This document shows, piece after piece, positions 34,473 through 42,742 of a stretch of 64,000 nt of DNA. A model generated the notes under the pieces. The model saw only the letters and a list, made by a program, of their open reading frames with translations, had not been told where the DNA came from and made no database searches. The position numbers and the translations under genes are program-made. Source of the stretch: Bacteroides sp. CAG:1060_57_27. GTDB lineage: Bacteria; Bacteroidota; Bacteroidia; Bacteroidales; UBA932. The stretch is taken from contig MNQT01000013.1 of NCBI GenBank assembly GCA_001915575.1, positions 1 to 64,000 on the forward strand. The letters are read 5' to 3'. The first letter of the stretch is position 1. The number at the start of each line of letters is the position of its first letter.

Positions 34473-36011
34473 ATGGAATACAGTGAACAGGAACTTTTAA
34501 GGCGGGAGTCCCTCTCGAAGCTCAGGGAGCTCGGAATAGAGCCGTACCCCGCCGCCGAATATCCGGTAAACGCAAGCGCGGCGCAGATTCTCGAAGGCTA
34601 CAGTCCCGACAAGGAGAACTTCCAGGATGTCTGCATCGCCGGCAGGATAATGAGCCGCAGGATAATGGGAGCCGCGTCGTTCGCGGAGCTCCAGGACGAG
34701 ACCGGACGCATACAGGTATACATAAAGCGCGACGAGATATGCCCGGGTGAGGACAAGACGATGTACAACACCGTCTGGAAGAAGCTCCTCGACATAGGCG
34801 ACATAGTGGGCATAAAGGGATTCGCGTTCATCACCCAGACCGGCCAGCTCAGCGTCCACGCCAAGGAGCTGACCCTGCTGAGCAAGTCCCTGAAGGTTCT
34901 GCCCATAGTCAAGGAGCAGAACGGCCAGGTATTCGACGCGTTCACAGACCCCGAGCTGCGCTACCGCCAGAGATATGTCGACCTCATCGTCAACCCGCAG
35001 GTCAAGGAAGTCTTCGTCAAGAGGGCGAAGATCATCGCCACGATGCGCGAATACTTCAACGAGGCAGGCTGCCTCGAAGTCGAGACCCCGATACTCCAGA
35101 GCATCCCGGGTGGTGCGACGGCAAGGCCGTTCATAACCCACCACAACGCCCTCGACATCCCCCTCTACCTGCGCATAGCCAACGAGCTCTACCTCAAGAG
35201 GCTGATAGTCGGCGGCTTCAACGGAGTGTACGAGTTCGCCAAGGACTTCCGCAACGAGGGCATGGACAAGACCCACAATCCCGAGTTCACCTGCATGGAG
35301 ATATATGTCGCATACAAGGACTACAACTGGATGATGAATTTCGTGGAGAAGATGCTCCGCAAGGTCAGCCAGGCGGTCAACGGCACGACCAGGGTCATGA
35401 TAGGAGGCACTGAAGTCGACTTCGGAGGCGAATACAGGCGCCTGCCCATGCTCGAGGCAATCAAGGAATATGCGGGAGTCGACATAAGCGGCATGGACGA
35501 AGACGCGCTGCGCGACACATGCCGCAGGCTCGGCGTGGCTACCGAGCCCTCGATGGGCAAGGGCAAGCTCATAGACGCGATATTCGGCGAATACTGCGAA
35601 GACAAGCTCCTCCAGCCCACCTTCATCACCGACTACCCCGTAGAGATGTCGCCGCTGACCAAGCGCCACCGCAGCAACCCGGAACTCACGGAGCGTTTCG
35701 AACTGTTCGTATGCGGCAAGGAACTGGCCAACGCCTACTCCGAGCTCAACGACCCCATAGACCAGCTGCAGAGGTTCGAGGAGCAGGCAAGGCTCAAGAG
35801 CAAGGGCGACGACGAGGCGATGTACATCGACATGGACTTCGTGCGCGCCCTCGAATACGGCATGCCGCCCACCTCGGGCATGGGCATGGGAATCGACCGC
35901 CTCACCATGTTCATGACCGGCCAGACCACTATCCAGGACGTGCTCTTCTTCCCCCAGATGAAGCCAGAGAAAGTGCTCAAGACGGACAAGACCCAGGGAA
36001 ACGGACAATAG
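34473..36011 (+). CDS. lysS: Lysyl-tRNA synthetase, class II
   Basis: Charges tRNA-Lys with lysine. 512 residues: an N-terminal OB-fold anticodon-binding domain (about 55-155) and a class II core with [15 protein letters not shown] and ETPIL (motif 1), [15 protein letters not shown] (motif 2) and [15 protein letters not shown] (motif 3 near 480). Length is normal. It carries a -7 element upstream and is followed 12 bp later by a lipoprotein gene with which it is probably co-transcribed. Confidence 0.97.
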   Translation: MEYSEQELLRRESLSKLRELGIEPYPAAEYPVNASAAQILEGYSPDKENFQDVCIAGRIMSRRIMGAASFAELQDETGRIQVYIKRDEICPGEDKTMYNTVWKKLLDIGDIVGIKGFAFITQTGQLSVHAKELTLLSKSLKVLPIVKEQNGQVFDAFTDPELRYRQRYVDLIVNPQVKEVFVKRAKIIATMREYFNEAGCLEVETPILQSIPGGATARPFITHHNALDIPLYLRIANELYLKRLIVGGFNGVYEFAKDFRNEGMDKTHNPEFTCMEIYVAYKDYNWMMNFVEKMLRKVSQAVNGTTRVMIGGTEVDFGGEYRRLPMLEAIKEYAGVDISGMDEDALRDTCRRLGVATEPSMGKGKLIDAIFGEYCEDKLLQPTFITDYPVEMSPLTKRHRSNPELTERFELFVCGKELANAYSELNDPIDQLQRFEEQARLKSKGDDEAMYIDMDFVRALEYGMPPTSGMGMGIDRLTMFMTGQTTIQDVLFFPQMKPEKVLKTDKTQGNGQ

Positions 36012-36023
36012 GCTGCAATCATC

Positions 36024-37355
36024 ATGAAGCATCCCGCATTGCTCATCCTTTCCACCGCGGCGGCCATCCTTGCCGGCTGCTCCCGCGATGACGGCATCGT
36101 GGAGCTTCCGCTGACACCCCGGGAGGGATACGGCCCCTTCGAATTCGGTTTCGCGCTCGCGAGCCTCAACACAGACGACGAGACAGATGTATGGTACAAG
36201 ATACAGATCAATCCGCTCTCGGCGCCTTCCGGAATGAGCGATGTGGAATACGGGGCCATTGAGACCGACTTCTACCAGACGGTATATCAGGGCTACTGCA
36301 GCGGAGACATATCCGCCGAATGGTACGACAGGTGGACAGGGCTGCTCACAGCGGCTCTCGACAACACCCGGCTTTCCAAGGCTCCCGTAAAGACCCTTAT
36401 AGCCTTTGCAATAGGGAAAGATGCTTCAGGACAGAGCGTAGCCGCAATCGACACCGACAACGACCTGGAGCTTGACGACGAGAAAGTGTTCGTTCCGGCC
36501 GACTTAGATACGATATGGGCTTCGGACAACAAGGATTCCGTCGCCCTTGCCAACGTCGTCACAGTGTCCGCCGAACGCTATTCCAACGGCGAGATAACAC
36601 AGATCACCGTCCCTGTCAGTGTCGCCTACAGCCGCAGGCGCGGCTCACTGTGCACCAATTTCGCCACCTACTCTGAAACGGAATACAACGGAGTCGGGAT
36701 CGCGGTCAGGCCGAGACAGTATCTGACATATTCGACAGGTCTCGAACTCGTGCTTACCGGCGACGCCGACCCGCAGACAGGCAAGGTGGCGGCGTCAAGG
36801 ATACTCAGGATCGGAGATGTCATGAACATAAAGGGAGAGATCCTGAGAATCAAGGGAGTCGACACCGGAAACAACACCCTGCTGCTCGAAAAGACAGGAC
36901 TTTCCGCAGACGAGACCTATGCGGCCCTGCCGGGCTTCAAGGCCTATCCCTTCGAGGGCAGCGAATTCACCTCCGGGCAGAAGGTCTCGCTCGAAGGGCT
37001 GCGGGGCAGATATGTCCTGCTGGATTTCTGGGCCCTGGGATGCCCTCCGTGCCTCGACGAGTTTCCCGTACTCAGGCAGCTGCACGACAGCACCGACAGG
37101 GAGGATTTCGAAATCATAGGAATCATCTATCCGGGCCGGGAGGACCAGATCAGGGAGATAATCTCCGACTACGGCATCGACTGGCCTCAGATAATGTCGG
37201 ACAAGGACACCAACGACATAACGGGCAGATACGGGATATCATACTTCCCCACCACCTATCTGATAGGGCCCGACGGAGTCATAATCGAGAAAGACATCAG
37301 AGGACAGGCCACAGTCGACAGAGTGCTTTCATTGCTTGGAAAGAATGCCGGCTGA
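36024..37355 (+). CDS. TlpA-like thioredoxin-fold lipoprotein
   Basis: 443 residues. A lipoprotein signal peptide ends in the lipobox L-A-G-C (about residues 16-19). The N-terminal about 300 residues form an unassigned beta-rich extracytoplasmic region without a motif I recognise. The C-terminal about 145 residues are a TlpA/AhpC-TSA thioredoxin fold with the redox pair C340-P-P-C343 in FWALGCPPCLDEF and the cis-Pro region YFPTTYLIGPDG. It is probably a membrane-anchored thiol-disulfide oxidoreductase. The gene overlaps the following methyltransferase gene by 11 bp. Confidence 0.85.
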   Translation: MKHPALLILSTAAAILAGCSRDDGIVELPLTPREGYGPFEFGFALASLNTDDETDVWYKIQINPLSAPSGMSDVEYGAIETDFYQTVYQGYCSGDISAEWYDRWTGLLTAALDNTRLSKAPVKTLIAFAIGKDASGQSVAAIDTDNDLELDDEKVFVPADLDTIWASDNKDSVALANVVTVSAERYSNGEITQITVPVSVAYSRRRGSLCTNFATYSETEYNGVGIAVRPRQYLTYSTGLELVLTGDADPQTGKVAASRILRIGDVMNIKGEILRIKGVDTGNNTLLLEKTGLSADETYAALPGFKAYPFEGSEFTSGQKVSLEGLRGRYVLLDFWALGCPPCLDEFPVLRQLHDSTDREDFEIIGIIYPGREDQIREIISDYGIDWPQIMSDKDTNDITGRYGISYFPTTYLIGPDGVIIEKDIRGQATVDRVLSLLGKNAG

Positions 37356-38151
37356 GACTATAACATCGGCGAGGAACCCGAAGATAAGGGGACTGCTCGA
37401 GCTGCAGCAGAAGCCTTCCGAGCGACGCAGGACGGGACTTTTCACGGTCGAAGGCAGGCGCGAGCTCGGACATTGCCTTTCTGCGGGATTCAAACCGGAC
37501 TCCGTGTTCTTCTGTCCCGAGATCCTCGGGGATGGCGACGAAAGCCGCCGCCTGACGGCCGCCTTTCCGGAAAGCCGGAGGTTCCGCGTCACGCGCGAGG
37601 TCTATTCCAGAATCGCGTACCGCGAAGGAACGGAAGGAATAATCGCCGAGATACGGATGAAAGACAACAGTCTCGAAAGCCTATCCCTGCCCGAAAGGCC
37701 TCTCGTCCTGGTGACCGAGGATGTCGAGAAACCGGGGAACCTCGGCGCGATGCTCAGGACCTGCGACGCGGCGGGAGCAGACGCGCTGATAGCCTGCGGG
37801 CATAAGACCGACCTCTACAACCCCAACCTCATAAGGGCGTCGATAGGAGCCGTGTTCACCGTCCCCTGCGCGGCGTGCAGCTCGGAAGAGGCGATCGGGT
37901 TCCTGCACGGAAAGGGAATACGGATACTCACGGCGCAGCTCCAGGACTCGTCCCCCTACTACGACTGCGACATGCGCGGCGGCACCGCGATAGTCATGGG
38001 CACCGAAGACAAGGGACTCGGAGAAGCCTGGCGCAGTGCGGCCGACGCACACATACGCATACCAATGCTCGGACGGCTCGACTCGCTGAACGTTTCCGTC
38101 TCGGCGGCGATACTGCTCTACGAGGCGGTGCGGCAGAGGCAGGTACGATAA
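37345..38151 (+). CDS. SpoU-family RNA 2'-O-methyltransferase (RlmB/TrmH-like, with N-terminal domain)
   Basis: 268 residues. The N-terminal substrate-binding domain (about 1-95) contains TSARNPKIRGLLELQQKPSE and FTVEGRRELGHCL. The SPOUT domain has VTEDVEKPGNLGAMLRTCDAAG (motif 1, broken here into its key residues N, G and R), MGTEDKGLGEAW (motif 2) and IPMLGRLDSLNVSVSAAILLYE (motif 3, key residues S-L-N-V-S). It is full length, unlike the short SpoU protein at 2592-3134. Target not determinable. It starts inside the last codons of the TlpA-like gene. Confidence 0.9.
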   Translation: MPAETITSARNPKIRGLLELQQKPSERRRTGLFTVEGRRELGHCLSAGFKPDSVFFCPEILGDGDESRRLTAAFPESRRFRVTREVYSRIAYREGTEGIIAEIRMKDNSLESLSLPERPLVLVTEDVEKPGNLGAMLRTCDAAGADALIACGHKTDLYNPNLIRASIGAVFTVPCAACSSEEAIGFLHGKGIRILTAQLQDSSPYYDCDMRGGTAIVMGTEDKGLGEAWRSAADAHIRIPMLGRLDSLNVSVSAAILLYEAVRQRQVR

Positions 38152-38172
38152 CATCCTGAACACACAGACATT

Positions 38173-38835
38173 ATGGATAGATACGGACTCATCGGGCATC
38201 CGATAGGACATTCACTGAGCCCGCGGCTGTTCAAGGCCGCATACAACGGGAAACACCCCTACGACCTCATCGAGACTTCCGATTTCGAGAAGGCATGGAA
38301 GCGCTTCCTCGACGGCTACAGGGCTATAAACGTCACGGCCCCGTTCAAGACCGACGCGTTCGCGCGGGCAGACTGGAAAAGTCCCGAATGCGAAAGGTGC
38401 GGAGCCACGAACCTGTGCCTCAACACGCCCGAGGGCGTCAAGGCCTACAACTCCGACTACATGGCCGTAGAAGCCATACTCCGGGAGACGGGCGGCAGGA
38501 GCGTCGCGGTCATAGGCTTCGGAGGCGCAGGGAAGGCGGCACTCGCGGCTGCGGAAGGGCTCGGACTGCAGACCGGCCTCTACCGGCATGCCGAGCTCGC
38601 GGAAAGGAAGGTCAGCGCGGACGTGGTTGTCTATACGCTGCCCCGGGCGGTGGAAGGCATCGAGAAGATAGAATGCGCCCACCTGCTCGAGGCCAACTAC
38701 AAGGACCCCTGCATGACCTGGCACGAAGGATATATACCGGGGACGCGCTGGCACCTGTTCCAGGCCGTGCTCGGATATGCCATAATGACCGGTGAGCAGC
38801 CCGACGCCGAGGCTATGCGCAGAGCATATCCCTGA
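38173..38835 (+). CDS. aroE: Shikimate dehydrogenase
   Basis: NADP-dependent reduction of 3-dehydroshikimate to shikimate in aromatic amino acid synthesis. 220 residues, shorter than the usual 250-280. Seen: SLSP (14-17), NVTAPFK with catalytic K59, ATN (N80) and NSD (D95) in the shikimate pocket, and the nucleotide loop VIGFGGAGKAA (about 113-123). The Rossmann part appears trimmed. The 3' end overlaps the convergent aroK by 23 bp, so two steps of the same pathway lie tail to tail. Confidence 0.92.
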   Translation: MDRYGLIGHPIGHSLSPRLFKAAYNGKHPYDLIETSDFEKAWKRFLDGYRAINVTAPFKTDAFARADWKSPECERCGATNLCLNTPEGVKAYNSDYMAVEAILRETGGRSVAVIGFGGAGKAALAAAEGLGLQTGLYRHAELAERKVSADVVVYTLPRAVEGIEKIECAHLLEANYKDPCMTWHEGYIPGTRWHLFQAVLGYAIMTGEQPDAEAMRRAYP

Positions 38836-39322
38836 TTTCGCGCGCGACATCCTTTACGCCCTTGCCGTCCGTATCCACACGGAGCCGGGCCGCCTCATAG
38901 AGGCTCTGCCTCGCATAATACAGTTCGGAAGCCCTGGCATACAGCGGCCGGGAGGCGTCCTCGCTTCCGAGGCGTTCCATTATGGTGGACAGCGCGGCAT
39001 GCAGATATACGGTCTCGGCGGCACCGGAGAAAAGCAGCCTGCGGGAAGGCTCCCAGCACACGGTCCCTCCGCCCAGGGCCAGGACCCGGAGCCGGTCTCC
39101 CCCGACGGAAAGATACTCCTCCAGGGCGGAGAACTCCGCCTTGCGGAAAGCCTCTTCACCGTCGCGGAACAAATCGGGGATGCTCCTTCCCTCCCTTTCC
39201 GCCACAAGTTCGTCGAGGTCGGCAAAACTTGCGCCGAGCATATCTGCAAGGCACTTTCCGACACTGCTCTTGCCGCTTCCCATGAAGCCGAGCAGGCACA
39301 CCGTTCTGAGATTTCGAGACAT
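38813..39322 (-). CDS. aroK: Shikimate kinase
   Basis: Phosphorylates shikimate with ATP, the step directly after AroE. 169 residues with P-loop GFMGSGKS (12-19), shikimate-binding D (FADLDELV), FRDGEEAFRKAE, GGGTV and the lid RPLYARA. ATG 39322 gives MSRNLRTVCLLG. An upstream in-frame start would add an implausible 13 residues. Its 3' end overlaps aroE. A possible promoter (ATTG, 20 bases, GAAATTTG) lies upstream but departs from consensus. Confidence 0.93.
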   Translation of the reverse strand: MSRNLRTVCLLGFMGSGKSSVGKCLADMLGASFADLDELVAEREGRSIPDLFRDGEEAFRKAEFSALEEYLSVGGDRLRVLALGGGTVCWEPSRRLLFSGAAETVYLHAALSTIMERLGSEDASRPLYARASELYYARQSLYEAARLRVDTDGKGVKDVAREIRDMLCA

Positions 39323-39403
39323 ACTATGGACAAATTTCACAAAAAATTCAGTATCTTGCAATCTGTTTTGACTGTAAAATCGAAATAATAAAAAACGACC
39401 GAT

Positions 39404-39946
39404 ATGTCACTCAACAAAGTAATGCTAATCGGTAACGTCGGCAAGGAGCCGGAGGTACGTTACCTTGACGGAGGCGCACAGGGCGCACAGGGAAGGAAGG
39501 TCGCGACATTCACACTCGCGACTACGGAAAGATACAGGGACCGCAGCGGAGAGATGCGCGAGAACACGGAATGGCACAATATAGTCGCATGGGGCCAGCC
39601 CGCCGACGTGGTGGAGCGTTTCGTGCACAGGGGCACCCAGCTGTACATCGAAGGCAAGCTGCGCACCAGGAGCTGGACCGACCAGAGCGGTGCCAAGAGA
39701 TACACTACCGAAATCAACGCCGACTCCCTCCAGCTTCTCGGAAGGAGGGGCGACGGCAACCCGCAGGACGACCAGGGCCAGGGCTCATATTCGCAGGGAT
39801 ACCGCCAGAACAACTCATGGCAGGCGCCCGCAGCCCAGCACCATGCCCCTGCGCAGCAGTATCAGGCACCCGTGCAGCAGAGCGGCCCCGTGCCGGCGGA
39901 ACCCGCCGCTCAGACGGCAGAGCCCGAGGACGACCTGCCGTTCTAG
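39404..39946 (+). CDS. ssb: Single-stranded DNA-binding protein
   Basis: Protects and organises single-stranded DNA at forks and repair sites. 180 residues: the OB fold (1 to about 110) starts MSLNKVMLIGNVGKEPEVRY and contains EWHNIVAWG and YIEGKLRTRSWTD. A Gln/Pro/Ala-rich linker follows (about 115-165), then the acidic protein-interaction tip EDDLPF. Linker and tip are complete, so it is a functional SSB. It is followed 42 bp later by MFS genes. Confidence 0.96.
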   Translation: MSLNKVMLIGNVGKEPEVRYLDGGAQGAQGRKVATFTLATTERYRDRSGEMRENTEWHNIVAWGQPADVVERFVHRGTQLYIEGKLRTRSWTDQSGAKRYTTEINADSLQLLGRRGDGNPQDDQGQGSYSQGYRQNNSWQAPAAQHHAPAQQYQAPVQQSGPVPAEPAAQTAEPEDDLPF

Positions 39947-39988
39947 TATCACGCAGCAAAGTCAAACCTTACAACAATCGATACAGCC

Positions 39989-41383
39989 ATGGTTGCACAG
40001 GCAAGAAAATTCCTGAACGATTATCCGGTGGCGAGGTGGGGTGCGCTCATCCTCATCGCCCTGATGATGTTCTTCGCATACATGTTCGTCGACGTACTGT
40101 CTCCCCTGCAGTCGCTTATCAACTCACAGAGGGGCTGGGACAGCAGTGCCTTCGGCACCTACGCCTCGTCGGAATACATACTCAACGTCTGCGGATTCCT
40201 GATACTCGCGGGTATCATCCTCGACAAGATGGGAGTCCGCTTCACCGGCACCCTCTCGGCTTCGCTTATGGTGGCGGGCGCGGCAATCAAGTTCGTCGCG
40301 GTCAGCGACTGGTTCCAGGGCACGGCATTCTGCACCTGGCTCGGGAGCTGGTGGACGGCCATACCCGGGAGCGCGAAGCTCGCCTGTCTGGGATTCATGA
40401 TCTTCGGCTGCGGCTGCGAAATGGCGGGGACTACCGTATCCAAGGCTATAGCCAAATGGTTCAAGGGTAAGGAAATGGCTCTCGCAATGGGGCTCGAGAT
40501 GGCTATCGCCAGGCTCGGAGTGTTCGCGGTGATGTGGCTTTCACCGCTTATCGCCGACAAGTTCGGCAACGCCGACGGAATGATCGGCGCGGGCGACACG
40601 GTGGTGCCTGCGATACTCGCATGCGGGCTGCTGCTCTGCATCGGCCTTATCAACTTCCTGGTGTTCTGCGTAATGGACACTCGCTTCGACAGGCAGCTCG
40701 TACAGGCCGGCCTCGCCACCGAAGAGAAGTCGCCCGAAGACGAGTTCCACATCTCCGACCTCGGGGCGATCTTCCGCAGCAAGATGTTCTGGCTCGTGGC
40801 CCTGCTGTGCGTACTGTACTACAGCGCGATATTCCCCTTCCAGCGCTATGCGCCCAACATGCTCGAGGAGACCCTCGGCATAGACGCCGCCGAAGCCAGC
40901 CGCCTGTTCAGCTTCTTCCCCATACTGGCCATGATACTGACCCCCGTCCTCGGAATCTTCCTCGACCACAAGGGAAAGGGAGCGACGATGCTCATGCTCG
41001 GCGCAGCGACCATGATAGCCTGCCACCTGTGCTTCGCCTTCGTGCTTCCCGCATTCCCGAAGCAGTGGTTTGCAGTGCTGCTCGTAGTCGTGCTGGGAGT
41101 AAGCTTCTCGCTGGTGCCCGCGGCCCTGTGGCCCAGCGTGCCCAAGATAATCGACGAGAAGATACTCGGAAGCGCATACTGCCTGATTTTCTGGGTGCAG
41201 AACATAGGACTCTGCCTCGTGCCCTCGATAATCGGACGCCTGCGCGAAGCTACCGGAGGCTACACCGTGCCCATGGTCGTGTTCTCATGCTTCGGCATAC
41301 TCGCATTCATCTTCAGCATATACCTGAAGGCCGAAGACAGGAGGAAGGGCTACGGACTGGAGCTGCCCAACATAAAGGAATAA
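39989..41383 (+). CDS. Major facilitator superfamily transporter, copy 1
   Basis: 464 residues with about 12 hydrophobic helices. MFS signatures are GIILDKMGVRFTG between helices 2 and 3 and the KWFKGKEMALAMG loop after helix 4, with a long central loop around residues 245-265. The C-terminal half carries LVPAALWPSVPKI. Substrate cannot be inferred. It is followed by a paralogue that shares the same loops (KWFKG, V-P-x-A-x-W-P) and then by dxs, all in one direction. Confidence 0.9.
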   Translation: MVAQARKFLNDYPVARWGALILIALMMFFAYMFVDVLSPLQSLINSQRGWDSSAFGTYASSEYILNVCGFLILAGIILDKMGVRFTGTLSASLMVAGAAIKFVAVSDWFQGTAFCTWLGSWWTAIPGSAKLACLGFMIFGCGCEMAGTTVSKAIAKWFKGKEMALAMGLEMAIARLGVFAVMWLSPLIADKFGNADGMIGAGDTVVPAILACGLLLCIGLINFLVFCVMDTRFDRQLVQAGLATEEKSPEDEFHISDLGAIFRSKMFWLVALLCVLYYSAIFPFQRYAPNMLEETLGIDAAEASRLFSFFPILAMILTPVLGIFLDHKGKGATMLMLGAATMIACHLCFAFVLPAFPKQWFAVLLVVVLGVSFSLVPAALWPSVPKIIDEKILGSAYCLIFWVQNIGLCLVPSIIGRLREATGGYTVPMVVFSCFGILAFIFSIYLKAEDRRKGYGLELPNIKE

Positions 41384-41401
41384 GTACGCACCTGTAGGGA
41401 G

Positions 41402-42742
41402 ATGACCGAAAGAACCGCCAAAGCAAGCTGCTGGATAGCACTCGTCTGCCTGATGGTGCCGATGTTCGCGTCGTACTTCTTCGACGACATGTTCTCGACA
41501 CTGTCGCAGATATTCCAGCACCCCGAAAGCCTGGAGCTCGGCTGGGACAGTGCAGACTACGGCTTCTACGCCGGAGGCTACAGCTTCCTGTGCGTATGCG
41601 GAGGGCTCGTGGTCTGCGGTGTGCTGCTCGACGTGTTCGGCGTCAGGGTCATAGGCTCGGTGTTCGTAGGCCTTATGGCAGCCGGCGCCGGGACGGTCTA
41701 CCTTGCCCTGTGCAGCGGTCTTGAGCCGGGAACATCCCTTACGATAGCCTACATAGGGTGCATGTTCTTCGGGCTCGGGAGCGAGATTGCCGGAGTCGCA
41801 GTGACGCGTTCGATAGCCAAGTGGTTCAAGGGACGCAACGTGGCGTTCGCAATGGGTGCCCAGGTAGCCGTGGCAAGGCTCGGAACGGCAAGCGCGTTCA
41901 TACTCTCCCCCATGCTCGTCGCGCAGAAGGCGCCGGGAGAGATGTATACCCTCGCGGAGACTTCCCGTCCGGCGCTCGTCGGACTGATGCTGATTTTCGC
42001 CGGGGTGCTGCTCTGGGGAGTGTTCGTGGCCATGGACGCCCGTTTCGATATGAGGAACGGGATCGAGGGCTCCAGGGGAAAGGTGAAGGACGAGGACAGG
42101 TTCCGCTTCTCCGACATATTCAGGGTCCTCGGGAACCCGCGCTTCATAATGACGGCCCTGCTCTGCGTGTTCTTCTACTGCTGCATAATATCCTTCAAGA
42201 AATTCGCCACATCCATAGTCATACCGCGCTTCGGAATGGACGTAGACGGGGCCAGGTGGGTGATATCGATGATCCCTTTCTTCACCGTGGTGTTCACTCC
42301 GGTCTTCGGGGCGCTGGTCGACAAGGTCGGCAAGGCTACCCGCTGGATGCTGTGCGGAGCCCTTCTGGTGCTATGCGCACACCTGCTGCTGGCATTCGCG
42401 CCGCAGGGGGTGCCCTTCTGGGGATATTTCTCCATAGCGATACTGGGAGTGGGATATTCCCTCGTACCCTCGGCGATGTGGCCGACCGTCCCGAAGATAG
42501 TCCCGGACCGCAACCTCGGGACGGCATATTCACTGCTATACTGGATACAGAACATGGGCATGCTGGTAGTCCCCATATTCGTGGGACGCATATTCAGGTC
42601 GCTCTCGGGCGTCGAGGCGGCCGTCAGGGCAGAATACATGTTCATAGTCCTGGGATGCGCCGCCGTGGCCGTGGCCCTGCTTCTGATGCGTTCATCCCGG
42701 ATGCACCCGGAACTGAAACTTGACTGCAAGAGTACAGAATGA
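41402..42742 (+). CDS. Major facilitator superfamily transporter, copy 2
   Basis: 446 residues, about 12 helices. GVLLDVFGVRVIG, KWFKGRNVAFAMGAQVAVARLG and VPSAMWPTVPKI align with the first copy, so the two arose by duplication and then diverged widely. Substrate unknown. Its last codons overlap the dxs start by 4 bp (ATGA), so it is translated together with dxs. The two transporters could act separately or as a pair. Confidence 0.9.
   Translation: MTERTAKASCWIALVCLMVPMFASYFFDDMFSTLSQIFQHPESLELGWDSADYGFYAGGYSFLCVCGGLVVCGVLLDVFGVRVIGSVFVGLMAAGAGTVYLALCSGLEPGTSLTIAYIGCMFFGLGSEIAGVAVTRSIAKWFKGRNVAFAMGAQVAVARLGTASAFILSPMLVAQKAPGEMYTLAETSRPALVGLMLIFAGVLLWGVFVAMDARFDMRNGIEGSRGKVKDEDRFRFSDIFRVLGNPRFIMTALLCVFFYCCIISFKKFATSIVIPRFGMDVDGARWVISMIPFFTVVFTPVFGALVDKVGKATRWMLCGALLVLCAHLLLAFAPQGVPFWGYFSIAILGVGYSLVPSAMWPTVPKIVPDRNLGTAYSLLYWIQNMGMLVVPIFVGRIFRSLSGVEAAVRAEYMFIVLGCAAVAVALLLMRSSRMHPELKLDCKSTE

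Noticed and set aside
39323..39403. A bidirectional promoter between aroK and ssb
   Set aside because: Only imperfect matches are visible (GAAATTTG on the minus strand, TATCTTGC on the plus strand). They are not strong enough for feature entries.
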